From NCBI GenBank assembly GCA_964401385.1, contig CAYNYF010000018.1:1-55743 (forward strand): DNA of 55,743 nucleotides, written 5' to 3'. The stretch's first letter is position 1. Each line of letters opens with the position of its first letter. The translations under genes were made by a program, and so were the position numbers. Below the pieces are notes generated by a model that was given only the letters and a program-made list of their open reading frames with translations, was not told where the DNA came from and made no database searches. This document shows, in pieces, positions 34,889 to 43,326 of the stretch. Source of the DNA: CAYNYF01 sp964401385 (lineage in GTDB: Bacteria; Planctomycetota; Phycisphaerae; SM23-33).

Positions 34889-36634
34889 ATGCGGCCCAGG
34901 CCGTCCAGGAAACACTTTTGGCCCGTTGTCGTGATCGTCGCGGTGACGGCCGCCAACACCGCCCTGACGTTCCGCCAGGACGACATCACCGACGACCAGG
35001 CCAACATGCTGACGGAGGTCCGCAAGGGCAGCGATCCGACGCTCTACCCCAGCGACGAGATCTTCAGTTCCTCCGGCCCGGGGGCCCTCTGGCGGATGCG
35101 CTTGCCGGCCTGGCAGGCGATTCTACGGGCCGCGGGCGCCCTGGGCGGGGAGCGCGACCCGCTGAACGCCCTGCGGATCGTCGGCGCGGCCGCCCTGCTG
35201 GTGTATCTGCTGTCGATGTACGTGCTGCTGTACCGCCAGACGCACAACACCTCCATCGCCGTCCTGGTGGCGGCGATGTCCATGTGCATCTTCTCGGTCC
35301 GGCGCCCGTACTGGGGGCTGGGGCCGATCTTCTCGGTCACGCCGGCGACGCTGTGCATCGCCTTCGTGCCGCTGCTGGCGCTGGGCTTTGTGCGGCTTCG
35401 CCGGCGCTGGTCGGTGCTGGGGGTGTTCTTCCTGGCCGGGCTGTGCGGCAACATCGGCCCGACCATACCGGCAAGCCTGGTGCTGGTCATGCTGATTGCG
35501 CTGCTGGCGCTGGGGCGGTTCAGCGGCCGGAGCTGTGCCCTGGCCGTGCTGGCGGCGGTCGCCGCCGCCGGCGGCGCCGCGCCGGCGGTGTATCACTACT
35601 ACGTCACCTTCCGGGCGGCGGTGGCCGCTTTCCTGCCGGCGATGCCCCTGTGGCAGTTGCGCGAGATCCTGGACCTGGCCGGGGCGAACGTGCTGTATCC
35701 CGAGGTGCTGATCCAGTTGCTGCGGTGGCTGCCGGTGGCGGTGCTGCTGGCCGTTCCGCCGGTCTTGATCCTCAGCCGCACCGGGCGCTACCGCGTCCAC
35801 GACCTGGGGGCGTGGCTGTGGCTGCTGCTGGGGGCGCTGGCCGTTGCCTTCGGGTTCCACGGCCTGGTGCAGGTGCTCGCCTGGCGACTGGGCGCGCTGC
35901 CGCCGGTCATTGAGTTCTTCGAGGCCCTCCGCCTGGCCATGCTGCCGCTGTACGTGCTGTTCGCCCAGGCGGCGGTCCATCTGATACGCGTGGCCCGCGT
36001 GAATCGCCCCTGGGTGCGGGGCGGCCTGGCGGTGCTGGCGGCGGTGTACATCGGGGCCAGCTTCAACACGCGCACGCTCCGGCACATGGTCAGCAGCGCC
36101 GTCGCCACACTGGGCGAGGCCGAGCGGCCCGGCAGCGCCGGGCTCACCAAGGGCGAAGAGCTGCGCGCCATCGCCCGTTGGGCCGGCGATCCGGCCCACA
36201 CGGACCGGGGGGCGCTGTTCGTCTGCCCCTATGCCGAAATGCGGCTCCACGGGCGGCGGTCGATCCTGTGCTGCCCCTCGGACGTCTGGTACCTCTACCA
36301 CATGGCCCCGGGGCGGCTGGCATCGTGGAAGGAACGGCTGGAGGTGCAGAAGCCCCTGCTGACCTCGCCCGGGCCCTCCCCGGCCGACATCGACCGCGTG
36401 ATTGACACGGCCCGGAGGCACTGGCGCCGGCGGGCCTCCCCGGCCGGGGACACGTACGTCCTCATTCCCTCCTCGGCAAAGCCCAACGGGCTTGCCCGCC
36501 TGCGGGAAGTCTCTCCGCCCGGCGAAAGCTGGGGCCGCCACTGGCGGGTCTTTCAGCTCCTGCCCAGGCCGCCGGCCACGACCACGTCGCCAACCACGGC
36601 CACCGCGCCGGCCACGGCCACCGCGCCGAGTTGA
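34889..36634 (+). CDS. polytopic membrane protein, possibly glycosyltransferase-C-like
   Basis: The protein has 581 residues. It begins with a helix (HFWPVVVIVAVTAANTALTF), then RQDDITDDQ, an acidic pattern placed as in the first outer loop of GT-C enzymes. About nine to ten further hydrophobic helices follow (LLVYLLSMYVLLY, VLLAVPPVLIL, LWLLLGALAVAFGFHGLV). The last ~180 residues are soluble (GEELRAIARWAGDPAHTDRG, FVCPYAEMRLHG), and the C-terminus is a PATTTSPTTATAPATATAP repeat. The overall plan resembles ArnT/PMT-type glycosyltransferases, but no definite catalytic motif was identified. Confidence 0.6.
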   Translation: MRPRPSRKHFWPVVVIVAVTAANTALTFRQDDITDDQANMLTEVRKGSDPTLYPSDEIFSSSGPGALWRMRLPAWQAILRAAGALGGERDPLNALRIVGAAALLVYLLSMYVLLYRQTHNTSIAVLVAAMSMCIFSVRRPYWGLGPIFSVTPATLCIAFVPLLALGFVRLRRRWSVLGVFFLAGLCGNIGPTIPASLVLVMLIALLALGRFSGRSCALAVLAAVAAAGGAAPAVYHYYVTFRAAVAAFLPAMPLWQLREILDLAGANVLYPEVLIQLLRWLPVAVLLAVPPVLILSRTGRYRVHDLGAWLWLLLGALAVAFGFHGLVQVLAWRLGALPPVIEFFEALRLAMLPLYVLFAQAAVHLIRVARVNRPWVRGGLAVLAAVYIGASFNTRTLRHMVSSAVATLGEAERPGSAGLTKGEELRAIARWAGDPAHTDRGALFVCPYAEMRLHGRRSILCCPSDVWYLYHMAPGRLASWKERLEVQKPLLTSPGPSPADIDRVIDTARRHWRRRASPAGDTYVLIPSSAKPNGLARLREVSPPGESWGRHWRVFQLLPRPPATTTSPTTATAPATATAPS

Positions 36635-36729
36635 CCCGCCGCCCGCCGGCCGCTAGAATTCCACCGCGGCAACTCATCACCGGATTCTCGACCGACCTGT
36701 ACGGGCAAACTTGACGAAAAGGAGCGCTT

Positions 36730-37296
36730 ATGAACCGTAGAACGATCTTGGTGGGTTCCCTGGCCGGGTTGATCCTGCTTGCCGGCGGCTGCAGCCGCCT
36801 GGCCAAGGAGGGCCTGGGCGCGGCCACCGGGGCCAAGGGAAGGGCGATCCCCCTCAAATCCGTCGCCGGCAGCCCGTCCGACCGGCCCCTAGGCGCGTAT
36901 GAAAGGTTCGAGCTGGGCAGCATCACCGACGGCATCAACGGGCGGACGCCGCCGGGCCTGCTGACGCAGCTTCCGGCCGAGTTCGAAAAGCAGCTCGCGG
37001 CAAAGAGAATCCCCAACGCCGCCTCCGGCAGAACGCTGGTCGTTCGCGGGGAAATCCGCCATTACGAGGCGTCGGGGCTATTCGGGCAGGCCTTCGGCCC
37101 GCTGGAGGAGGTGATCGCCCGGATCGAGCTGGTGGACAAGGACAGCGGCAAGGTCCTGGGCGTGGCCAACTGCGTCGGCCGGACCAAGGAAACCGTCAAC
37201 ACGGGTGTGCCGAAGAAGGCGGAAGGCCTGGCCAAGGCCATCGTCGGCTGGATCGACAAGCTCTACCCGGAGGAAAAGCACCTCAACGCCGAGTAG
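36730..37296 (+). CDS. putative lipoprotein (DUF4410-like)
   Basis: The protein has 188 residues. AAAGGAG precedes the ATG. A lipoprotein signal with lipobox LAGGC (Cys at residue 21) points to membrane anchoring. The mature part has YERFELGSITDG, LPAEFEKQLAAKRIPNAASGRTLVVRGEIRHYEASG and ARIELVDKDSGKVLGVANCVGRT, a beta-rich pattern similar to DUF4410-type outer-membrane lipoproteins. Function is unknown. Confidence 0.68.
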   Translation: MNRRTILVGSLAGLILLAGGCSRLAKEGLGAATGAKGRAIPLKSVAGSPSDRPLGAYERFELGSITDGINGRTPPGLLTQLPAEFEKQLAAKRIPNAASGRTLVVRGEIRHYEASGLFGQAFGPLEEVIARIELVDKDSGKVLGVANCVGRTKETVNTGVPKKAEGLAKAIVGWIDKLYPEEKHLNAE

Positions 37297-37454
37297 CGAC
37301 CCGTTGGACGGGCACGGGCAGCAGCGGACGCACCGGCGGTTTCGGGCGGGCGCGCTTCCGGCGAAAAGCTGAAGTGCCGCCGCCGTCGCAGCCGATAAGC
37401 CTCAAGTCAGACAGGGCGCGACCGGCGCCGCCGGAGCCGTTGGAGAAACTTGCA

Positions 37455-37637
37455 ATGTGCCCGTTCCTGGATGAGTCCGACCCCCGCTGCGCGGTCCACC
37501 TCTCGCTGCGCAGGCTGGATGAGGCATTGAGACTCTGTGCCTACCGCCACGAGGACTGTCCGATCTACAGGGAAAAGCTTGCCGGCGATGCCCGCCCCGA
37601 CCGCAAGCCCGTCAAAGCCGTCTACGCTGCCGGCTGA
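37455..37637 (+). CDS. small Cys-containing protein, coupled to xerC
   Basis: The protein has 60 residues from ATG 37455 (MCPFLDESDPRCAVHLSLRR); a longer frame from 37374 adds low-complexity sequence and was not preferred. Cysteines at CPF, RCA, LCAY and DCP, with nearby His, suggest a small zinc or Fe-S site. RHEDCPIYREKL closes the conserved-looking part. The stop (37635-37637) is one base before the xerC ATG, so translation is probably coupled. No function is proposed. Confidence 0.6.
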   Translation: MCPFLDESDPRCAVHLSLRRLDEALRLCAYRHEDCPIYREKLAGDARPDRKPVKAVYAAG

Positions 37638-37638
37638 G

Positions 37639-38529
37639 ATGGCCCCGGCGGTGGCGGAGTTCCTCGACTACCTTCAGGCCGAGTGCGGGCTCGCCCGAAA
37701 CACCCGCCTGGCTTACCGCCGCGACCTGGTGGGCTTCGGCAGCTTCCTGATCGACGCCGGCTGCCGCTCGCTGCGGCAGGTCACCCCCCGCCGGATCGAG
37801 CAATTCCTGCATTCTCAGCGGGACGCCGGCAAGAGCGTCGCCTCGATCGCCCGCAACCTGGCGGCGGTTCGCACCTTTTGCCGGTTCTGCGTGCTCCAGC
37901 GGCTGCTGGAGGCGGACCCGTCCAGCGCGATTGAGCCGCCGAAGAAGTGGTCGCGGCTGCCGACGACGCTGGCCCACCGCCAAGTGCAGGAGCTGCTGGC
38001 GGCGCCCGTGCCGGCCGAGGACGCACACTGGCTGCGCGACCGGGCGATGCTGGTTCTGCTGTACGCCACCGGCATGCGCGCCAGCGAGCTGGTGACCACG
38101 CGGCTGACGGGCTTGAACTTCACCCTGGGCGTGGTCCGCGTCCTGGGCAAGGGCGCCAGGGAGCGGATCGTCCCGGTGGCCGATGCGGCGCTGGAGCTGA
38201 TCCGCGGCTACGTCGATTCCGGCCGCCCGCCCCCCGCCGACGAGGCCGCCGAGCGACTGCTGTTTCTCTCGCGGACGGGCAGGCCGCTCCGGCGGGAGGA
38301 CGTCTTTCGCATCGTCCGCAAGTACGCCCGCCGGGTCGGCCTCCGCGGCCGAATCGGCCCGCATACGCTGCGGCACTGCTTCGCCACCCAACTGCTCACC
38401 GGCGGGGCCGACCTCCGCAGCGTCCAGGAAATGCTCGGCCACGTCGACATCGCCACCACCCAGATCTACACCCACGTCGACGCCTCCCGCCTCAAGGCCA
38501 TCCACAAGAAGTTCCACCCCCGCGGGTAG
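37639..38529 (+). CDS. xerC: tyrosine recombinase XerC/XerD family
   Basis: The protein has 296 residues, standard for XerC/D, from ATG 37639. The N-terminal SAM-like core-binding domain (AEFLDYLQAECGLARNTRLA) is followed by the catalytic domain with all six residues: R147 in GMRASELV, K171 in LGKGARER, H242 and R245 in PHTLRHCFA, H268 in MLGHVD and nucleophile Y277 in QIYTH. Xer enzymes resolve chromosome dimers at dif; whether this is the dif enzyme or an element-borne copy is open. Its last ~50 codons are present twice more downstream (38619 and 39737). Its TAG stop opens a decayed REP unit. Confidence 0.92.
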   Translation: MAPAVAEFLDYLQAECGLARNTRLAYRRDLVGFGSFLIDAGCRSLRQVTPRRIEQFLHSQRDAGKSVASIARNLAAVRTFCRFCVLQRLLEADPSSAIEPPKKWSRLPTTLAHRQVQELLAAPVPAEDAHWLRDRAMLVLLYATGMRASELVTTRLTGLNFTLGVVRVLGKGARERIVPVADAALELIRGYVDSGRPPPADEAAERLLFLSRTGRPLRREDVFRIVRKYARRVGLRGRIGPHTLRHCFATQLLTGGADLRSVQEMLGHVDIATTQIYTHVDASRLKAIHKKFHPRG

Positions 38530-38618
38530 GCCGCGTACTTGTACGCACCCGCCGCCGAACGCACGATGGCCGGAATCCTGCGCGCAAGAGAGAAGGTGCG
38601 TGCGAGCACGCACCGTAC
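38378..38618 (+). repeat. 241-bp unit, copy 1 (native xerC 3' end + REP)
   Basis: The unit runs from GCTTCGCCACCC inside xerC through its stop codon, a decayed REP (GCGTACTTGTACGC), about 40 bases of unique DNA (GAACGCACGATGGCCGGAAT) and a complete REP at 38593-38612. The next copy starts at 38619, exactly 241 bp after this one. Confidence 0.88.
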
Positions 38619-38809
38619 GGGCTTCGCCACCCAACTGCTCACCGGCGGGGCCGACCTCCGCAGCGTCCAGGAAATGCTCGGCCACGTCGACATCGCCACC
38701 ACCCAGATCTACACCCACGTCGACGCCTCCCGCCTCAAGGCCATCCACAAGAAGTTCCACCCCCGCGGGTAGGCCGCGTACTTGTACGCACCCGCCGCCG
38801 CACGCACGA
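38619..38809 (+). repeat. 241-bp unit, copy 2 (partial)
   Basis: It is identical by eye to copy 1 from GCTTCGCC to GCCGCCG, then diverges at about 38800-38809. It re-encodes xerC residues from FATQLLTGGADLRS to HPRG, including the nucleophile-bearing IYTH but not the HxxR motif. An upstream in-frame ATG at 38539 leaves a 77-residue open frame, so it is a gene fragment unless expressed as such. Confidence 0.88.
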
Positions 38810-38819
38810 TCCCTCGTAG

Positions 38820-38886
38820 GGTGTGTGCTTAGACGCACCAGCCGCCGCACGCACGATCCCTCGTAGGGTGCGTGCTTGCACGCACC
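38820..38886. repeat. two REP palindromes upstream of the RAYT gene
   Basis: REP units start at 38820 (GGTGTGTGCTTAGACGCACC, decayed) and 38867 (complete), each preceded by TCGTAG. The remaining bases to 38966 hold shorter degenerate pieces (TTGCACGCACCTT) and the RAYT translation start. Confidence 0.85.
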
Positions 38887-38966
38887 TTCCCTTGCACGCA
38901 CCTTCTTTCCACGCACCTGTCCACTGCTGCTTGCACCGACCCGCGTGCTTGCCGTACGCTGCCTAC

Positions 38967-39521
38967 ATGAGCCGCTATCGTCGATGGCGCCAACCCGGGG
39001 GAACGTACTTTTTCACGGTGGTCACGCACGAGCGGCGTCCGATTCTGGCCGGGCCCGAGGCGATCGCCTGGCTGCGGGAGGCGATGGACAATACCCGCGC
39101 GACCCGCCCTTTCGACCTTCTTGCGGGCGTCGTGCTGCCGGACCACATTCACTGCCTCTGGCGCCTCCCGAACGACGACGACGATTTCCCCACGCGCTGG
39201 CGGATGATCAAGACGCGTTTCACGCGATCGATGCTGGCCCGCGCCCGACAGCCCGCCCGGCCGGGGGCGTCGCGCCTGCGCCGAGGCGAACATGGCGTCT
39301 GGCAGCGACGGTTCTGGGAGCATGTCATCCGCGACGAGCGCGACCTGAAACGCCACGTGGACTACATCCACTACAACCCCGTGCGGCACGGGCTCGTCGG
39401 CAAAGCGGCGGACTGGCCGTATTCGACCTTCCGCAAGTACGTCGAGATGAACGAGTACCCCGACGATTGGGGCGAGGCCGAGCCCGAAACGATACGGGAT
39501 TGGGCCATCCGGCACGAGTAG
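38967..39521 (+). CDS. REP-associated tyrosine transposase (RAYT, Y1 HUH family)
   Basis: The protein has 184 residues. The HUH metal-binding motif is PDHIHCLW (H60, H62). The catalytic tyrosine lies in the family signature DYIHYNPVRHG (Y133/Y136), and RFWEHVIRDERDL precedes it. RAYTs are domesticated relatives of IS200/IS605 TnpA that cleave single-stranded REP hairpins and are thought to spread them. REP palindromes lie on both sides, and the TAG stop is the first part of a REP unit. This gene is the obvious candidate for mobilising every REP in the window. Confidence 0.93.
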   Translation: MSRYRRWRQPGGTYFFTVVTHERRPILAGPEAIAWLREAMDNTRATRPFDLLAGVVLPDHIHCLWRLPNDDDDFPTRWRMIKTRFTRSMLARARQPARPGASRLRRGEHGVWQRRFWEHVIRDERDLKRHVDYIHYNPVRHGLVGKAADWPYSTFRKYVEMNEYPDDWGEAEPETIRDWAIRHE

Positions 39522-39572
39522 GGTGCGTGCTGGCACGCAGGAGTGCGCGTAGGGTGCGTGCTTGCACGCACC
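39522..39572. repeat. two REP palindromes directly after the RAYT stop
   Basis: Units start at 39522 (GGTGCGTGCTGGCACGCAGG) and 39553 (complete). They are 31 bp apart, the first one abutting the stop codon. Confidence 0.88.
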
Positions 39573-39633
39573 TTCCCTTGCATGCACCTTCCCAGGTATT
39601 GCCCGTGCTTGCAGGCACCCTACGACCTCGCAA

Positions 39634-39681
39634 CCCGTGTTCCCCGGGTACACGGCTTGGCAAGCAAGCCGTGCCACCCCC
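39634..39681. repeat. GTGTTCCCCGGG/ACACGGCTTG repeat, copy 2
   Basis: GTGTTCCCCGGGTACACGGC is followed by TTGGCAAGCAAGCCGTGCC, a shorter version of the repeat at 23967-24032. Confidence 0.6.
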
Positions 39682-39708
39682 ATCTCGAATTTCAGGCACA
39701 GCTTAGAA

Positions 39709-39977
39709 AAGGTGCGTGCGAGCACGCACCGTACGGGCTTCGCCACCCAACTGCTCACCGGCGGGGCCGACCTCCGCAGCGTCCAGGAAATGCTCGGCCA
39801 CGTCGACATCGCCACCACCCAGATCTACACCCACGTCGACGCCTCCCGCCTCAAGGCCATCCACAAGAAGTTCCACCCCCGCGGGTAGGCCGCGTACTTG
39901 TACGCACCCGCCGCCGAACGCACGATGGCCGGAATCCTGCGCGCAAGAGAGAAGGTGCGTGCGAGCACGCACCCTAC
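39709..39977 (+). repeat. 241-bp unit, copy 3 (complete, with left REP)
   Basis: A REP at 39711-39730 is followed by GTACGG and then the whole unit (39737-39977): xerC tail, decayed REP, GAACGCACGATGGCCGGAAT and a closing REP at 39954-39973. Its left REP junction matches the copy 1/copy 2 junction, so it derives from the tandem form, not directly from native xerC. It ends at the stop codon of the Mut7-C gene. Confidence 0.88.
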
Positions 39978-40459
39978 GGGCGGTCGGCTGCGACCGATTC
40001 CAGCGCGGCCGTGATCCTCCGCCAATGGGTGCCCCGCCAGAGCAGCTTGCCGCAGCGGCGGCACCGCCAGAACTGCCGGCAGGCGGCGTAGGCCTTGGGC
40101 GGGGCCTCCCGCTGGATCGATTCCTTGTCCACTTCGATGAGTTCGCCGCCGCAGGCCATGCAGCGGGGCATGGCCCTGACCGGCAGCTTCAGCTCCCGCA
40201 GGACGAAGGCGAGCTGCTGGAGCTTGGTCAGCTCCCGCGGCACGAACAGGGCCGCGACCTGCTTGTGCTTGATGACGTTCCGCTCGAACAATCCGCCGTC
40301 GCTGGACAGCACCGTCGCGGCGAGCTGATGGCCGCGCTCGACCAGCCGGCGGTCCTCGATGCCGTAGACGAACTCGGCGTCGTAGCCGGCCGCGCGGAGC
40401 CAGCGCGCCAACCCGCCCAGCATCGCGTCACATAAGAATTGCGGCCCCTCTTCCGACAT
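39974..40459 (-). CDS. Mut7-C RNase domain protein (PIN-like + zinc ribbon)
   Basis: The protein has 161 residues from ATG 40459. It begins QFLCDAMLGGLARWLRAAGYD, the Mut7-C signature, continues DRRLVERGHQLAATVLSSDG with PIN-like acidic residues, and ends in a zinc ribbon with CMACGG and CRRCGKLLWRGTHWRR. Mut7-C proteins are predicted RNases; no bacterial substrate is known to me. No good ribosome binding site is seen. The TAG stop at 39974-39976 is the first part of a REP unit, and the upstream side carries TIR element C. Confidence 0.85.
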   Translation of the reverse strand: MSEEGPQFLCDAMLGGLARWLRAAGYDAEFVYGIEDRRLVERGHQLAATVLSSDGGLFERNVIKHKQVAALFVPRELTKLQQLAFVLRELKLPVRAMPRCMACGGELIEVDKESIQREAPPKAYAACRQFWRCRRCGKLLWRGTHWRRITAALESVAADRP

Positions 40460-40549
40460 GCGACTGATGATACTACCGCGGCGACGACGGGTAAAAGCAT
40501 CTTGGGCGCCGGCCCGGGCGGGAGTTCTGGCCGGCAGGCACGGGGGGCC

Positions 40550-40755
40550 TGACCTATCCCCAGTTTCCCGAACCGCCCTGGGAGCTGACAACTGCGTGGC
40601 TGGCAAGAGCCCCAGCGGGGCGTCTTGACTGGGTGGACAGCTAAGACGCCCCTACGGGGCTCGAGGGCGGCGAAGGCATCCACCTCCCAGGGCTGGCGCC
40701 CTGGGCTAAGAAAGGCGCCCCTGCCGGGGCTACCCATGGAACTGGGGATAGGTCA
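40550..40755. repeat. TIR element copy C, inverted and internally deleted
   Basis: This 206-bp copy has perfect TGACCTATCC / GGATAGGTCA ends, in opposite orientation to copies A and B. Against copy B it lacks one AGCCCC..GGGGCGTCTT module of about 68 bp, consistent with recombination between the GGGGCGTCTT direct repeats. It occupies most of the gap between the Mut7-C and radical SAM genes. Confidence 0.82.
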
Positions 40756-40793
40756 GCACGGGTGCCTCTGGTATTTGCCGGGGCGATTTTGCT

Positions 40794-41663
40794 ATGCTGG
40801 AGTGCATGCCGGGGCCGTCGAAAAAGCCGCGTCGGCCGGAAATCAGCCAGGTCCGCTGCAAGAGCATTTTGTGCGAGTCGGGCATCTGCGACTACGCCCT
40901 GAACTGCTACACGGGCTGCGCCCACTCCTGCGTGTACTGCTACGCCCGTTTCATGGGGCGGTTCCACCACCCCGGCAGGCCGTGGGGCAGCTTCGTCGAC
41001 GCCAAGGTGAATGCCCCGGAGGTGCTGGCCCGCCAGCTTCGGCGGCGGTCGATGTGGCCGGGCAGCGTCTTCATCTCCAGCGTCTGCGACGCCTACCAGC
41101 CGGCCGAGGAGAAGTTTCAGCTCACCCGCCGCTGCCTGGGCATCCTCATCGAGGCCGGCTTCGACGTGCACATTCAGACCAAGAGCGCCCTGGTCCAACG
41201 GGACTTCGACCTGCTCAAGGGGGCCGCCAACGTCAGCGTCTGCCAGACCGTCACCACGCTGGACGAGACGCTCGCCCGGCGGATCGAGCCGCAGGCGGCC
41301 CCGCCGGCCGAACGGGTCGAGACGCTTCGCCTGGCCGACGCGGCCGGCATCAGGACGAGGGCGTTCGTCGGGCCACTGCTGCCGATGCTGACCGACGGCT
41401 TCGAGTCGGTCCGGGCGGTCTTTTCGGCCCTGGCGCCGCTGAAGCTGGCGGAGGTGTACGTGGATCGGCTGAACCTTCGCTGGGGCGTCTGGCCGGCGGT
41501 ATCGAAAATGTTCCGGCGGATCGCCCCGGACTCGGTTTCGGCGACGCGGTCGATGCTGTTCGATTCCTCCGGCAGCCGGGCCTACAACCGCAACTTCCGC
41601 ACGACCATTGCCCGCGCGGCCAAGGCGGCCGGGCTGAAGGCGCCGGTGACCCCGGCCTTCTGA
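40794..41663 (+). CDS. radical SAM protein, SplB-related
   Basis: The protein has 289 residues from ATG 40794; ATG 40806 is a close alternative. The Fe-S motif is NCYTGCAHSCVYCYARFMGRF (CxxxCxxC). The preceding KSILCESGICDYALN and following VFISSVCDAYQPAEEKFQLTRR, IQTKSALVQRDFDLL and VTTLDETLARRIEPQAAPPAERVETL match the spore-photoproduct-lyase-related 'Rv2578c/SplB-like' group found in many non-sporulating bacteria. The true reaction of this group is not settled; DNA photoproduct repair should not be assumed. TATGCT just upstream may be a -10 box. Confidence 0.85.
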   Translation: MLECMPGPSKKPRRPEISQVRCKSILCESGICDYALNCYTGCAHSCVYCYARFMGRFHHPGRPWGSFVDAKVNAPEVLARQLRRRSMWPGSVFISSVCDAYQPAEEKFQLTRRCLGILIEAGFDVHIQTKSALVQRDFDLLKGAANVSVCQTVTTLDETLARRIEPQAAPPAERVETLRLADAAGIRTRAFVGPLLPMLTDGFESVRAVFSALAPLKLAEVYVDRLNLRWGVWPAVSKMFRRIAPDSVSATRSMLFDSSGSRAYNRNFRTTIARAAKAAGLKAPVTPAF

Positions 41664-41742
41664 ACGGGCGCGGCAATTCTCGCCCCCGGCGATGGATAAA
41701 TGGCTGGCCCAGGCGCGCCCGCGGCCCGGCAGGCCAATCGGC

Positions 41743-43326
41743 TTAGCGGGCGTACTCGACGCAGCGGACCTCGCGAATCAGCGTAATCCGCACCTCGCCG
41801 GGGTACTGCATCTCCTCTTCGACGCGCTTGGCGATGTCGTGGGCGATCTTGGCCGAGAGCCGGTCGTCGACGTTCTCGGCGTCGACCAGCACGCGGACCT
41901 CGCGTCCGGCCTGGATGGCGTAGGCCTGCTTGACGCCCTCGAACTGGCCGGCGATCTCCTCCAGCTTGTGCAGCCGCTGGATGTACCGCTCCAGCGTTTC
42001 CCGCCGCGCCCCCGGGCGGGAGGCGCTGATGGCGTCGGCGGCCGAGACGATCGGCGTGAAGATGAAGTGGCTCTGGATGTCGCCGTGGTGGCCGGCGACG
42101 GCCTCGATCACCTCCGCCCGCTCGCCGTAGCGCTTGCACAGGTCCGCCCCGATCCGGGGGTGGCCGCCCTCGACCTCGTGGTCGACGGCCTTGCCGATGT
42201 CGTGCAGCAGCCCGCACCGCCGCGCCAGAGACCCGTCCAGGCCGATCTCATCGGCGATGCCCTGGGAAAGGTAGGCCACCTCCAGCGAGTGCTTCAGCAC
42301 GTTCTGCCCGTAGCTGGTGCGGTACTGCAACCGGCCCAGAAGGTTCGCCAGCTTGGGGTGGACGCCGCGGACGTTGGCGTCCACCAGAACCCGCTTGCCC
42401 AGCTCCTGAACGCGGCGATTGACCTGCTTCTGGGTCTCGGTCACCAGCTCCTCGATCCGCGTGGGGTGAATCCGCCCGTCCTGGATGAGCTTTTCCAGGC
42501 TCATCCGAGCCACCTCGCGCCGGACCGGGTCGAAGGCCGAGACCACCACCACGCCGGGGGTGTCGTCCACGATCACGTCCACGCCGGTGGCCTTCTCGAA
42601 GGCGCGGATGTTCCGCCCCTCCCGGCCGATCACCCGCCCCTTCATCTCGTCGGAGGGAATGTCCACCGTGGAGACCGTGGTCGCGGAGGTGTGGTCGGCG
42701 GCGTAGCGCTGAATCGCGATCGAAATGATCTCGCGAGACTTGGACTCGGCGCTTTCCTCGGCCTGCTCCAGCCTCCGCTGAATGAGCGCCGCCGCGTCGC
42801 GCTCGATCTCCTTCTCCACCTGGCCCAGCAGGATCGACTTGGCCTCCTCCATGGTCATGTTGGCCACCTTCATCAACTGCGTCTTCTGCTGGGCGATCAA
42901 GTCGTTGAGCTGGCGGTCCTTGTTAACCAGGCCCCTCTCCCGCTCGTTGATGGCCTTTTCGGCCGTTTCCACCGAGCGCTCCTTGACCGCCAGCGTTTCC
43001 ATCTTCTGGTCGATCAGGTAGTCGCGCTTGGCCAGGCGCTTCTCCTCCTCGCGCAGTTCGGACCGGATGTGCTTGGTTTCGGCGTCGAACTGTTCCCTTC
43101 GCCGCAGGAACTCGCTCTTGGCCTCGGCCTCGGCCTGGGCCTTGACGCGTTCGGCCTGTGCCTCGGCCGTCTCCAGGCGGGCCTGCATTTCCTTCGCCAG
43201 GGAGGTCTTTTGCAGCTTGCCGATCAGGACGTGAAACAGCGCCCCCAAACCGAACCCGACGACTATGGCCACCACGACCGCCGCCACCGCACCAGCAGTT
43301 ACCGCAACCGGTAAGTAGAAAGACAT
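41743..43326 (-). CDS. rny: ribonuclease Y
   Basis: The protein has 527 residues. An N-terminal transmembrane helix (VAAVVVAIVVGFGLGALFHVLIG) is followed by ~170 residues of coiled coil (RLETAEAQAERVKAQAEAEAK), a KH domain (MKGRVIGREGRNIRAFEKATG) and the HD phosphohydrolase domain (GLLHDIGKAVDHEVEGGHP, AVAGHHGD). RNase Y is a membrane-anchored endoribonuclease that starts mRNA decay in organisms lacking or supplementing RNase E. GGAAAGGGAA precedes the ATG. Confidence 0.96.
   Translation of the reverse strand: MSFYLPVAVTAGAVAAVVVAIVVGFGLGALFHVLIGKLQKTSLAKEMQARLETAEAQAERVKAQAEAEAKSEFLRRREQFDAETKHIRSELREEEKRLAKRDYLIDQKMETLAVKERSVETAEKAINERERGLVNKDRQLNDLIAQQKTQLMKVANMTMEEAKSILLGQVEKEIERDAAALIQRRLEQAEESAESKSREIISIAIQRYAADHTSATTVSTVDIPSDEMKGRVIGREGRNIRAFEKATGVDVIVDDTPGVVVVSAFDPVRREVARMSLEKLIQDGRIHPTRIEELVTETQKQVNRRVQELGKRVLVDANVRGVHPKLANLLGRLQYRTSYGQNVLKHSLEVAYLSQGIADEIGLDGSLARRCGLLHDIGKAVDHEVEGGHPRIGADLCKRYGERAEVIEAVAGHHGDIQSHFIFTPIVSAADAISASRPGARRETLERYIQRLHKLEEIAGQFEGVKQAYAIQAGREVRVLVDAENVDDRLSAKIAHDIAKRVEEEMQYPGEVRITLIREVRCVEYAR

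Noticed and set aside
38539..38772. Stand-alone small tyrosine-recombinase gene
   Set aside because: The open frame encodes only the copied xerC tail and lacks the catalytic Arg, Lys and HxxR; it is a duplicated fragment. The same holds for the frame over copy 3 (39562-39888).
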